Under the pieces are notes generated by a model. The model had not been told where the DNA came from. It saw only the letters and a list, made by a program, of their open reading frames with translations, and ran no database searches. Below are positions 17,219 through 25,164 of a DNA stretch of 64,000 nucleotides, piece by piece. The DNA lies in the NCBI GenBank assembly GCA_018240895.1, contig JAFEEX010000004.1, positions 41,370 through 105,369 on the forward strand, given 5' to 3'. The stretch comes from Pseudomonadota bacterium. GTDB taxonomy: Bacteria; Pseudomonadota; Alphaproteobacteria; Sphingomonadales; Sphingomonadaceae. Positions within the stretch are counted from its first letter, which is position 1, and every line of letters starts with the position of its first letter. The translations under genes and the position numbers were made by a program.

Positions 17219-17746
17219 ATGCGACTAATTCACGCAAGTGTACTCGGAGTGGCACTGCTTGCTGCATATCCCGCTCAATCTGCGGCTTCTGTAACGTTCG
17301 CTATAGATGGATACTTCAATGTAACTAGAATTTTTGGCATGGATCCCAGCACATGGCCCGCGTCATGTGCCGGACTTTCCTTTTGTTCTGTTACAGCGCT
17401 GGAGCATCATTCTTATAGTGGACTTACCGGAACATCTCTTGACGGGATTAGCTGGAATTTTTCTGGCGGAGATCTTGGAACCCGCGAAAGTTATTGGGGC
17501 ACTGCCACCTATCTCGGCAACGGTGCTTATCATGGCGACACCGCCTATTTCCATTGGGACAATCACTTCATCGGCGCTGATGGCCCTGCAGTTGCATTCC
17601 AGTTGTTCCAAACCAGCCCGGCCCCTGTTCCGGAACCTTCAAGCTGGTTGATGCTTCTTGCCGGCATGTTTGGCGTGGGTGCGGCGGTCAGGGCTCGGCC
17701 GAGAATGCGGCTGACATTCACGCGCCCTGACCACATCGCCGCTTGA
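17219..17746 (+). CDS. PEPxxWA-CTERM sorting domain protein
   Basis: Secreted protein of 175 residues: signal peptide (HASVLGVALLAAYPAQSAAS), a compact mature domain with two Cys (CAGLSFC), and a C-terminal sorting signal made of VPEPSSWLMLLAG, a hydrophobic helix and an Arg-rich end (RARPRMR). Such tails are recognised by exosortase and mark proteins for processing at the envelope. No exosortase is in this window. AAGAGGTG lies 6 bases before the ATG. Base composition and codon use are visibly less GC-rich than in neighbours, and the gene sits just after a tRNA, both suggesting acquisition. The ligand or function of the mature domain is unknown. Confidence 0.8.
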   Translation: MRLIHASVLGVALLAAYPAQSAASVTFAIDGYFNVTRIFGMDPSTWPASCAGLSFCSVTALEHHSYSGLTGTSLDGISWNFSGGDLGTRESYWGTATYLGNGAYHGDTAYFHWDNHFIGADGPAVAFQLFQTSPAPVPEPSSWLMLLAGMFGVGAAVRARPRMRLTFTRPDHIAA

Positions 17747-17953
17747 GCGGGGGGGGGCGGCCACCGCCTGCACACCTAAGGCTGATTGATACGACTGCCC
17801 TTACGCATGATTCCATGAGATTGCTTCCTGCTCTGATGCAGCAACCTCAAGGCGGCGCTCAGGGGTGGACATTTCGGCGCGCTGCGACAAAAGAAGGCAG
17901 CGCCGCGCGATCTCGCTGCGGGCTCATCAAAAGCAGGGGGGAATGCACGGCGA

Positions 17954-18943
17954 ATGCTTGCAGAGATGATCCAGCGCCTGTTCGAGCGGTCGCTTGGCGA
18001 CGGCGCGCAGGCTGAGGCGCGCGAGGGCCGGTGGCTGGCTTCGCTCTGGGCGGAAATCGAGGAGATGGGGCTGCCGCTCGCGCTGCTGGGCGAGGAGCAG
18101 GGCGGTTTCGGCCTGTCGGCGGCGGAACAGGGGGAGGCGCTGCGCCTGCTGGGCAAGCTGGCGGTGCCGCTGCCCGTGGCTGAAACGATGGCCGCCAACC
18201 GCCTGCTGGCCAGGGCCGGCCTGCCGCTGGCCGAAGGCCCCGCCGGACTGGCCCGCGCCGATGACCTTGCGATCAGCGGCGGGCGGCTGACCGGCCGGGT
18301 GGAGCGGGTGGCCTGGGGCGAAAACCTTGATTGTCTGGCGCTTGCCGTGGGCGACAGGCTTTACCGCGTGCCGCGTTCCGGCTGGTCGCTGGCCGAGGCG
18401 GGCACCGCGCTCAACTTCCATCCCCGCCCTTCGCTGGCGATCGACTGGCAGGCCGATGGCGGCGCACCGCTGCCCAACAACCCCCAGGCCGATGGCGCGA
18501 CAGTGCGCGCGTTCCAGATCGCCGGGGCGCTTGAGGCCGCGCTTGACCTGACGCTGGAACACACCGCCACCCGCGTCCAGTTTGGCAAGCCGCTGCAGAA
18601 GAATCAGGTGGTCCAGCACGAGCTGGCCAAGCTGGCGGGAGAACTCGCCTGCGCCACCGCCGCCGCCGATCTGGCCGCGGAAGCGCTGGAGCGCGGCGAT
18701 ATGCTGGGCGTTGCCGCCGGATCGCTGCGCGCGCGTGAGGCGGCGGGCAACGGAGCCGCCATTGCCACCCAGATGCATGGCGCAATCGGCTTTACCCGCG
18801 AACATCCGCTGCACCTTTACACCACATCGCTGTGGACCTGGCGTGACGAATTCGGCGGGCAGGTATTCTGGGCCACCTTGCTTGGCCGCGCGGCGATGGC
18901 GGCGGGCGAAGAAGGCTATTGGCCGATGGTTACCGAGCTTTGA
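17954..18943 (+). CDS. Acyl-CoA dehydrogenase family protein, divergent subunit
   Basis: Protein of 329 residues of the acyl-CoA dehydrogenase fold, shorter than the usual 380. The N-terminal helical domain has LGEEQGGFGLSAAEQGEALR; the central beta domain is short and lacks the usual FAD-loop motifs (no SEPxxGSD block); the C-terminal helices include HTATRVQFGKPLQKNQVVQH and MHGAIGFTREHPLHLYTTS. The partner gene downstream carries those missing FAD-binding motifs. Such pairs form alpha2-beta2 enzymes in steroid and related side-chain catabolism, with FAD shared between subunits. Substrate is unknown here. ATG 17954 has only a weak ribosome site. A palindromic repeat lies between the two genes. 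Confidence 0.8.
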   Translation: MLAEMIQRLFERSLGDGAQAEAREGRWLASLWAEIEEMGLPLALLGEEQGGFGLSAAEQGEALRLLGKLAVPLPVAETMAANRLLARAGLPLAEGPAGLARADDLAISGGRLTGRVERVAWGENLDCLALAVGDRLYRVPRSGWSLAEAGTALNFHPRPSLAIDWQADGGAPLPNNPQADGATVRAFQIAGALEAALDLTLEHTATRVQFGKPLQKNQVVQHELAKLAGELACATAAADLAAEALERGDMLGVAAGSLRAREAAGNGAAIATQMHGAIGFTREHPLHLYTTSLWTWRDEFGGQVFWATLLGRAAMAAGEEGYWPMVTEL

Positions 18944-18960
18944 AATCCAACCAACAGCCG

Positions 18961-19021
18961 TTCGTGTCGAGCGAAGTCGAGACACGGTTGCGCGGCGTGT
19001 CCCGACTTCGCTCGACACGAA
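18961..19021. repeat. Palindromic repeat, family A (copy 1)
   Basis: Inverted repeat with 25-base arms and one mismatch; the arm core is GTGTCGAGCGAAGTCGAGAC. It occupies most of the 91-base gap between the two acyl-CoA dehydrogenase genes. A second copy is at 45185-45249. Both could form long hairpins in RNA. Confidence 0.9.
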
Positions 19022-19034
19022 TGGAGTAATTTTC

Positions 19035-20189
19035 GTGACGGCTATCCCCTTCCCCTCTCCGCCCGCTGACAGCGACGAAGTGCTGGCCCTGCGCAGCGAG
19101 TTCCGCGCCTTTCTTGATCAGCACCTTGGCCACCGCTCCCCGCGTCAGCGCAGTGACAACTGGTATGGCTTCAGCCGCGAGTTTTCGCGGTCGATGGGTC
19201 AGGCCGGATATCTGGGCATGACCTGGCCCAAGCAATATGGCGGGCACGAACGCAGCGCCTTTGAACGCTATGTCGTGGTTGAGGAATCGCTGGCCTATGG
19301 CGCTCCGGTGGGGGCGCACTGGATCGCCGATCGACAGTCCGGCCCCTCGATCCTCAAGTTCGGAACCGACGAGCAGAAGGAAACCATCCTGCCCGGCATC
19401 GCCGCAGGTGAACTGGCCTTCGGCATCGGCATGAGCGAACCCGATTCGGGCAGCGATCTTGCCGCCACCCGGACCAAGGCGGTGCGCGACGGCGACGTTT
19501 ACCGCGTCACCGGAACCAAGGTCTGGACCAGCTTCGCGCATGAAGCGGACTATGTGATCCTGTTCTGCCGGACCAGCGGCACCCCCGCCGACCGGCATCA
19601 GGGAACCAGCCAGCTTCTGGTCAATCTGAAGGACACTCCAGGTCTGGAGATCAAGCCGATCATCGATCTGGCCGGACAGCATCATTTCAATGAGATGCAC
19701 TTTGAAGATGCCGTGGTTCCGGCAAAGAACCTGCTCGGCGGCGAGGGTGATGGCTGGAACCAGGTGATGAGCGAGCTGGCCTTTGAGCGCTCTGGCCCCG
19801 AACGCTTCCTCTCCTCGATCGAGCTGATGTATCAGATGCTGGCCATGCTGAAGGGCCGCAGCGACGATGCCGCGCTAGCCACCATTGGCCGCCTCACCGC
19901 TCAGCTTGCCGTGCTGCGCCGCCTGTCACGCTCGGTCGCGGCGATGCTCCAGGCCAGGGAGAACGCCGGATTGCAAGCGGCGATCGTCAAGGACGTCGGC
20001 GCGGTGTGGGAACAGACCCTGCCCGATTTCGCCCGCCAGCTGATCGACGCCGAACCCGATCCGCGCACTGCTGCGGCCTATGCCGGGGTGCTGGCCAACA
20101 TCGTCCACAACGCGCCAAGCTGGAGCCTGCGTGGCGGCACCCGCGAAATCCTGCGCGGGATCATTGCGCGGGGATTGGGGACGCGCTGA
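19035..20189 (+). CDS. Acyl-CoA dehydrogenase, FAD-binding partner subunit
   Basis: Full-length acyl-CoA dehydrogenase of 384 residues. It contains GYLGMTWPKQYGG, the FAD-contact block IGMSEPDSGSDLAATRTKA, VTGTKVWTSFAHEADYV, and the C-terminal APSWSLRGGTREILRGIIA. ELAFERSGPERFLSS is a candidate site for the catalytic Glu, as in enzymes where the base is on helix G, but I cannot assign it with certainty. I start at GTG 19035, the first start after the palindromic repeat; an in-frame upstream extension to 18582 is antisense-like sequence within the first subunit's gene. With the 329-residue protein upstream it probably forms a heteromeric enzyme. Confidence 0.87.
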   Translation: MTAIPFPSPPADSDEVLALRSEFRAFLDQHLGHRSPRQRSDNWYGFSREFSRSMGQAGYLGMTWPKQYGGHERSAFERYVVVEESLAYGAPVGAHWIADRQSGPSILKFGTDEQKETILPGIAAGELAFGIGMSEPDSGSDLAATRTKAVRDGDVYRVTGTKVWTSFAHEADYVILFCRTSGTPADRHQGTSQLLVNLKDTPGLEIKPIIDLAGQHHFNEMHFEDAVVPAKNLLGGEGDGWNQVMSELAFERSGPERFLSSIELMYQMLAMLKGRSDDAALATIGRLTAQLAVLRRLSRSVAAMLQARENAGLQAAIVKDVGAVWEQTLPDFARQLIDAEPDPRTAAAYAGVLANIVHNAPSWSLRGGTREILRGIIARGLGTR

Positions 20190-20505
20190 GGTAGCCGGCT
20201 TGCCGTTGCGGACGTTGTGCCGGGCGGCTGCGTTTTGATGGTTCGCGCAGAGAGCGCAGGGGAAGAAAATGGAGGCGCAGAGGCGTAGCGTCTGCGGCGA
20301 AGCCGCTTTTCTTCCCCCTTCACCCGTCAAGCCGCGCCGATGAATGAGAGGAGGGCCTGCGGCCCGGCGCTACATCTCTGCGCCTCCTTTTCTTCCTCTG
20401 CGCTCTCTGCGCGAACCCAAAATGCCTGCCCCCTCGCCCCACCAAGATATTCCATGAACAACAGCATCTGCTTGCAAATGAAACCAGTTGGGTCATGGTG
20501 CCTCC
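20190..20505. other. Intergenic region with large inverted repeat
   Basis: A 316-base gap between the acyl-CoA dehydrogenase and kynA genes. Most of it is a 178-base inverted repeat described separately. I see no coding gene; both strands have short open frames only. Confidence 0.7.
20240..20417. repeat. 178-bp imperfect inverted repeat
   Basis: Arms of 43 and 42 bases (20240-20282 and 20376-20417), beginning GGTTCGCGCAGAGAGCGCAG on each strand, pair with one mismatch and a one-base bulge. The 93-base centre contains a small GCGGC/GCCGC hairpin. No open frame of note; no transposase. Confidence 0.9.
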
Positions 20506-21297
20506 ATGACCCAACCCATGACCTATGCGCGCTATCTCGCGCTTGATGACCTGCTCGCCTGCCAGCATCCGCGCTCTGATTGCGATGACGAGATGCTGTT
20601 CATCATCATCCACCAGACCAAGGAGCTGTGGCTAAAACAGATGATCCGTGAACTGCGGCTGGCACTGGCCGAGGTCCGCACCGATCAGCTTGTCCCCGCC
20701 TACAAGGCCATGGCCCGGGTCAGCCGGATCCAGGCGGTGATGACGCTGAGCTGGGACGTTCTGGCCACCATGACGCCCAGCGATTACACCCGCTTTCGCG
20801 ATGTGCTGGGGCCATCAAGCGGGTTTCAGTCAGACCAGTTCCGCACGGTCGAATATATGATGGGGCTGAAAGATGCGCGGTTCCTGTCCTATCAGAACGA
20901 CCGGCCCGAAGCGCGCGCGGCGATGGAATCCGCGCTGGCCGCACCAAGCCTGTGGGATGAGGCGATCGCCGCCGCTGCCCGTGCGGGCCTGCCGATCTCT
21001 GCCGAAGTGCTGAACCGCGACGTGACGCAGCCTTACCGGCCCGATCCATCGGTCGAAGCTGCCTTCCTTGAAGTCTATCGCGACACGCAGCGCTATTGGG
21101 ATCTCTATCAGCTTGCCGAAAAACTGGTGGATATCGACGATGCCATGGCGACCTGGCGGCACAAGCACGTCCTGACGGTCGAGCGGGTGATCGGCGGCAA
21201 GCCTGGCACCGGCGGAACCGCCGGGGCAGCCTATCTCCATTCAACCCTGCCCAAGCGCGCCTTCCCTGAACTGTGGTCACTCAGGACCAGCCTGTGA
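20506..21297 (+). CDS. kynA: Tryptophan 2,3-dioxygenase
   Basis: Heme enzyme of 263 residues that opens the indole ring of L-tryptophan to N-formylkynurenine, the first step of the kynurenine pathway. Family blocks are MTYARYLALDDLLACQHP, DEMLFIIIHQTKELWLKQ (with His36), FRDVLGPSSGFQSDQFR, and WRHKHVLTVERVIG, where His221 is the expected proximal heme ligand, followed by GGKPGTGGTAG. The ATG at 20506 starts the conserved protein. The stop overlaps the start of the next gene (GTGA), a kynureninase-like PLP enzyme, which supports the pathway role. A formamidase gene (kynB) is not in this window. Confidence 0.94.
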   Translation: MTQPMTYARYLALDDLLACQHPRSDCDDEMLFIIIHQTKELWLKQMIRELRLALAEVRTDQLVPAYKAMARVSRIQAVMTLSWDVLATMTPSDYTRFRDVLGPSSGFQSDQFRTVEYMMGLKDARFLSYQNDRPEARAAMESALAAPSLWDEAIAAAARAGLPISAEVLNRDVTQPYRPDPSVEAAFLEVYRDTQRYWDLYQLAEKLVDIDDAMATWRHKHVLTVERVIGGKPGTGGTAGAAYLHSTLPKRAFPELWSLRTSL

Positions 21298-22412
21298 GCT
21301 TCAAACCGTTGTTTTCCCGCGCGCTTGCCGCCGCGCCGCAGCGGCTGCACTTTGCCGCGCACAGCCATCACCTGTGGCCCGACGCGAGTTACGCCGGCCA
21401 CGCCGAGGCGTGGGACGATGCCGCCGCGCTGGCCGATCTCAAATGGGACCGCGTCTTTGCCGAGGTAATTCCGGAAGCCCAGGGCCACATCGCCCGCGAA
21501 CTGCACCTGCCGGGTCCGGCGACGATCGCCTTTTCGCCCAACACCCACGATTTCGTGGTCCGCATCGTCTCTGCCCTGCCCATGCCCCGCCCGCGCGTGC
21601 TGGCGAGTGATGGCGAGTTTCACTCGTTCCGCCGCCAGTCTCTGCGCTGGGCGGAAAGCGGGCGGATCGATCTGGTCACCGTTCCGCTTGACCGGCTGAC
21701 TGACGAGGCGGAGCGCGACGGCTATGATCTGGTCTTCGCCAGTCAGGTCCAGTTCAATGCAGGACGGACACTGACCGGGATTGACCGGCTGGCGGCGCTG
21801 GCCCGGCCAGAAGGACCATGGGTGGTGATCGATGGCTATCACGGGTTCATGGCCACGCCGACCGATCTGTCGGGAATTTCCGACCGGGTCTTCTACCTCG
21901 CCGGCGGATACAAATATGCCATGGCGGGCGAAGGCGTCTGCTTCCTTCACGCGCCGCCCGGCTTTGGCCCCCGGCCCGAAATTACCGGCTGGTACGCCGC
22001 CTTTGATGACCTGGCCGCGCGGCAGGGCGGGGTGGGCTATGCGCCCGACGGGCGGCGCTTCCTGGGCAGCACTTTCGATCCGTCAGGGCTATACCGCTTC
22101 AACGCGGTGCAGCGGATGCTGCGCGAGGAAGGGCTGACCACGGCGGTAATCTCTGCGCATTGTGATGATCTGAAGGCCCGGTTTCTGTCTGCCAATCCGC
22201 TCCCCGAATTGCACCTGATCAGTGAAAGCGCGGCGCGGTTTCTGGCCTTGCAGGGCGAAACGGCACCGGCCATCCACGATGCGCTGGAACGGAAAGGGGT
22301 GATCACCGATCTGCGCGGCGATGTCCTGCGGATCGGCTTTGCGCTCTATCACGATGCAGGCGATGTCGATGCGCTGATCGCGGTGCTGCGCGCTCAACCC
22401 CTGCCGCGATAG
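21294..22412 (+). CDS. kynU: Kynureninase-like PLP-dependent enzyme (aminotransferase class V)
   Basis: Fold-type I PLP enzyme of 372 residues. The PLP lysine is most likely Lys207 in [14 protein letters not shown], with Asp180 in VVIDGYHG as the residue that contacts the pyridine nitrogen. The start [12 protein letters not shown] and the length are unlike the longer classical kynureninases (about 410-420 residues), so the enzyme may be a divergent kynureninase or another class V lyase. Its position, starting at GTG 21294 inside the kynA stop codon with AGGA upstream, argues for kynurenine as substrate. Its 3' end overlaps the convergent queF gene by 19 bases. Confidence 0.65.
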   Translation: MSFKPLFSRALAAAPQRLHFAAHSHHLWPDASYAGHAEAWDDAAALADLKWDRVFAEVIPEAQGHIARELHLPGPATIAFSPNTHDFVVRIVSALPMPRPRVLASDGEFHSFRRQSLRWAESGRIDLVTVPLDRLTDEAERDGYDLVFASQVQFNAGRTLTGIDRLAALARPEGPWVVIDGYHGFMATPTDLSGISDRVFYLAGGYKYAMAGEGVCFLHAPPGFGPRPEITGWYAAFDDLAARQGGVGYAPDGRRFLGSTFDPSGLYRFNAVQRMLREEGLTTAVISAHCDDLKARFLSANPLPELHLISESAARFLALQGETAPAIHDALERKGVITDLRGDVLRIGFALYHDAGDVDALIAVLRAQPLPR

Positions 22413-22852
22413 CCGGTCACGCCCTGATCGGGCACCCACAGCCCTTCTGGCGCGGCTCCGCTTTGCCAGAACACGTCGATCGGAATGCCGCCGCGCGGAT
22501 ACCAATATCCGCCGATCCGCAGCCAGCGCGGCTTCATTTCATCGAACAGGCGCTGGCCGATGCCCACGGTGACGTCTTCATGAAAGCCGGCGTGATTGCG
22601 GAACGCGCCAAGGAACAGCTTGAGGCTTTTCGATTCGACGATCGTTTCGCCGGGGGCATAGTCGATCACCAGATGGGCGAAGTCGGGCTGGCCGGTGACC
22701 GGACAGAGCGAGGTGAATTCGGGCGCAGCGAACCGGACCAGGTATTGCGTGCCCACGCGCGGGTTGGGTACATAGTCCAGCACCGCCGCTTCGGGAGAGG
22801 CGGGAAGCGTGCTGGATTTGCCCAGGTGCAGGGGTTGAGGTGTGTCTGCCAT
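22394..22852 (-). CDS. queF: NADPH-dependent 7-cyano-7-deazaguanine reductase (preQ1 synthase)
   Basis: QueF of the short, unimodular type (152 residues), reducing preQ0 to preQ1 in queuosine synthesis. The catalytic cysteine is Cys50 in [15 protein letters not shown]; the substrate-binding part is [23 protein letters not shown] 22852 ([11 protein letters not shown]) fits the family; ATG 22864 is possible but its ribosome site is too close. The gene overlaps the end of the kynureninase-like gene in convergent orientation. The other queuosine gene here is the transporter at the window start. Confidence 0.93.
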   Translation of the reverse strand: MADTPQPLHLGKSSTLPASPEAAVLDYVPNPRVGTQYLVRFAAPEFTSLCPVTGQPDFAHLVIDYAPGETIVESKSLKLFLGAFRNHAGFHEDVTVGIGQRLFDEMKPRWLRIGGYWYPRGGIPIDVFWQSGAAPEGLWVPDQGVTGYRGRG

Positions 22853-22962
22853 GCCACGCGCCATGCCTCCATCGCGCGCGCGATACAAGTCGGCGGTTGG
22901 AACCGGGTGGTTCACCCCCTATTCAGCGCTGCGAAGGCCTTGCGCGGAACCTGGCGGGGCAG

Positions 22963-24159
22963 ATGAAGGGGAATGGTGTGAAAGCGGGGCTGACAGCAGC
23001 GACGGCGGGGATGCTGATGCTGTCCATGGCAATCATTGCCGCGCCGCTTTCGGCGCAATCGGTCAGCGATTATCACCTGCCGGGTGCCACCGCCACGCCC
23101 ACCCCCAGCAATGCCCAGGGCCCGGTTGATAGCGATGCGCCGGTTGTCCGCCCATCGCCCCGGCCAAGCGCCTCACCCAGTTCCACGCCTACAGCCGCGC
23201 CGACAGCGGCTCCTTCCGTTGCCGCACCTGCCAGCACGCAAACCCAAGGCAGGGCCGCACCAACCCGCGCGGCTTCACCGCGCCCGGCGCCGTCCCCGCG
23301 TGCGTCAGCGATTGCAGCGCCCAGCGGCACACCGGCCGCGCTGCCGGTCCCGCCGCCCACTGCCACCCCGGCGACAGTGCCCGCCACCCAGGCCGCCCCT
23401 GCCTCACCCCCTGCCGAAAGCACAGCGCCGGCTGCCTCAGCCGACAAACCGCTTGATTGGCTACCCTGGGCCGGAGGCGGCGCGGCACTGCTTTTGCTGG
23501 GCGGCGCGGCGGGCTATGCCGTGCGGCAGCGGCGCGGCCAGCCGGAAGCCGAAGCGTTTGAACCTCCGGTTATCGCCGATACGCCGGCGACGCCCATGCC
23601 GGCGAAAGCGGCCAAACCTGCACCGCCGACTCCCTCACCTGCCGCCGCCCCGGAACCAGCCGCTGCGCCAACCGGCGACCTTGGCATCGCGCTGGAGGCC
23701 AGGCGGATGAGCGCGTCATTGATGGCGACCACACTCAATTATCGGCTGGTCCTGACCAATCACTCTGCCCTGCCGCTGTCCGCATTGGCGGTGGAAGGGG
23801 ATATGGTTTCTGCCCATGCCTCGCTGCCGACCGAGCAGCAGATCGCGCATGGCGACCAGCGGCTTGAACTGCGTCATGCCCTGGTCGAGTTGGCCCCCGG
23901 CGAGAGCGCGGAATTCACCGGAGACTTTCGCCTGCCCCTGACCGAGGTGACACCGATTCGCACCGGGGGCGCGGCTTATTTCGTTCCGCTCGCCCGGCTG
24001 CGGGTGGAGGCGAGCACCCCCGGGGGTGTGCCGCTGATCCGCGTGCAGACTTTCGTGGTGGGCGAATTGCCCGAAAATCCGGGCGCGGCGCTGCGTCCGT
24101 TCCGGCTTGATCAGGGTCCGCGCATCTATACGCGCGTCAGCCAGCGCGCGGTCAACTAA
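22963..24159 (+). CDS. Pro/Ala/Ser-rich exported membrane protein
   Basis: Protein of 398 residues. A signal peptide (GMLMLSMAIIAAPLSAQS) precedes about 120 residues of low-complexity Pro/Ala/Ser/Thr sequence, then a membrane helix near 170-190 (LPWAGGGAALLLLGGAAGYA), a second Ala/Pro linker, and a C-terminal domain of about 150 residues that looks like a beta sandwich (LGIALEARRMSASLMATTL onward). The layout suggests a long flexible stalk in the periplasm with the globular domain on the cytosolic side, or the reverse. The ATG at 22963 is chosen because the signal peptide follows it. I know no name for the family; similar proteins occur in sphingomonads. Confidence 0.7.
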   Translation: MKGNGVKAGLTAATAGMLMLSMAIIAAPLSAQSVSDYHLPGATATPTPSNAQGPVDSDAPVVRPSPRPSASPSSTPTAAPTAAPSVAAPASTQTQGRAAPTRAASPRPAPSPRASAIAAPSGTPAALPVPPPTATPATVPATQAAPASPPAESTAPAASADKPLDWLPWAGGGAALLLLGGAAGYAVRQRRGQPEAEAFEPPVIADTPATPMPAKAAKPAPPTPSPAAAPEPAAAPTGDLGIALEARRMSASLMATTLNYRLVLTNHSALPLSALAVEGDMVSAHASLPTEQQIAHGDQRLELRHALVELAPGESAEFTGDFRLPLTEVTPIRTGGAAYFVPLARLRVEASTPGGVPLIRVQTFVVGELPENPGAALRPFRLDQGPRIYTRVSQRAVN

Positions 24160-24235
24160 GGCCGAATTCTCCCCTCGACGCCGCGCCAATGCCCCGCTAA
24201 CCTTTTTCGCAAGTGCAGCGAGAGGGGGCTGCAGG

Positions 24236-24283
24236 ATGAAAACCCGCACGCCGATGCGCGAGGAGGACGCGAGTAATGGATAG
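24236..24283 (+). CDS. Possible 15-codon leader peptide overlapping sseA start
   Basis: Mini-frame MKTRTPMREEDASNG with an AGGGGG ribosome site located in the loop of a 6-bp hairpin (TGCAGC / GCTGCA, 24214-24233). Its stop lies 5 bases beyond the sseA ATG, so translation of one would affect the other. It could be chance; the signal is the combination of hairpin, ribosome site and overlap. Confidence 0.3.
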   Translation: MKTRTPMREEDASNG

Positions 24284-25121
24284 TCTAGTTTCGACCGAGT
24301 GGCTGGCCAATGAAATGGGCGCAAGCGACCTCAGGATCGTTGATTGCACCCGGCACCTGCCCGGAACGGGGCGCGATGCCCTGGCCGAATATGAAGCCGG
24401 CCACATTCCCGGCGCGGTGTTCATGGACCTGGCCGATCTGGTCGATTCGTCCTCACCGGTCGAAAACACCCTGCCCCCGGCCGCCAAATTTGCCAGCCGG
24501 ATGCAATCGCTGGGGCTGGGCGATGGCAGCCGCATTGTGCTGTACGATGACAGCGCGGTGAAAACCGCGGCGCGCGCCTGGTTCATGCTCAAGATGTTCG
24601 GCGCGCACGATGTTGCTATTCTGGACGGCGGCATCGCCAAGTGGAAGGCGGAAGGCCGTCCGCTGACCCAGGGCAAGGAAAGCCTGCGTCACCGCCACTT
24701 TACGGTCTGGCAGGATGACAAGAACGTGCGGACCAAGGCCGCCATGCTGGCCAACCTCCACAGCAAGAGTGAACAGGTGGTCGACGCGCGCGGCGCGGCG
24801 CGCTTTACCGGGGAAGAGGCCGATCCGCGTCCCAATATCGCCGCCGGCCACATCCCCGGATCGCGCAACGTACCCTATTCAGCACTCTACAACGCCGATG
24901 GCACCTTCAAGAGCAAGGATGACCTCAAGGCGGTGTTCGCCGATGCCGGGGTTGATCTGGGCAAGCCGGTTGTCACCACCTGCGGCAGCGGCATAACGGC
25001 GGCGGTTGTGCTGTTCGCCCTGCACCTGCTGGGCAAGAACGACACCGCGCTTTACGATGGCAGCTGGAGCGAATGGGGCGCTGATCCCGATACGCCCAAG
25101 GAAACCGGCGCGGCGGCCTGA
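24276..25121 (+). CDS. sseA: 3-mercaptopyruvate sulfurtransferase (rhodanese family)
   Basis: Two tandem rhodanese domains in 281 residues. The N-terminal domain is inactive in type (no Cys at its loop); the C-terminal one has the active-site loop CGSGITA with Cys236. That loop, rather than CRxGxR/T, marks mercaptopyruvate sulfurtransferases over thiosulfate rhodaneses. The enzyme passes sulfur from 3-mercaptopyruvate to thiols or cyanide. GGAGG precedes the ATG by 8-9 bases. It is followed by a cystathionine beta-lyase-like gene and, further on, sulfite reduction genes, a sulfur-metabolism neighbourhood. Confidence 0.92.
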   Translation: MDSLVSTEWLANEMGASDLRIVDCTRHLPGTGRDALAEYEAGHIPGAVFMDLADLVDSSSPVENTLPPAAKFASRMQSLGLGDGSRIVLYDDSAVKTAARAWFMLKMFGAHDVAILDGGIAKWKAEGRPLTQGKESLRHRHFTVWQDDKNVRTKAAMLANLHSKSEQVVDARGAARFTGEEADPRPNIAAGHIPGSRNVPYSALYNADGTFKSKDDLKAVFADAGVDLGKPVVTTCGSGITAAVVLFALHLLGKNDTALYDGSWSEWGADPDTPKETGAAA

Positions 25122-25164
25122 TGCAAAATCCCCTTTCGCGTGCGAAGGGGGAACCGGGAACGCC

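Noticed and set aside
22853-22962. preQ1 riboswitch before queF
   Set aside because: The short divergent gap shows no recognisable preQ1 aptamer pattern on either strand.
25130-25151. Hairpin between sseA and metC-like gene as terminator
   Set aside because: The stem is imperfect, has no T run and overlaps the ribosome site of the next gene, so a true terminator is unlikely.
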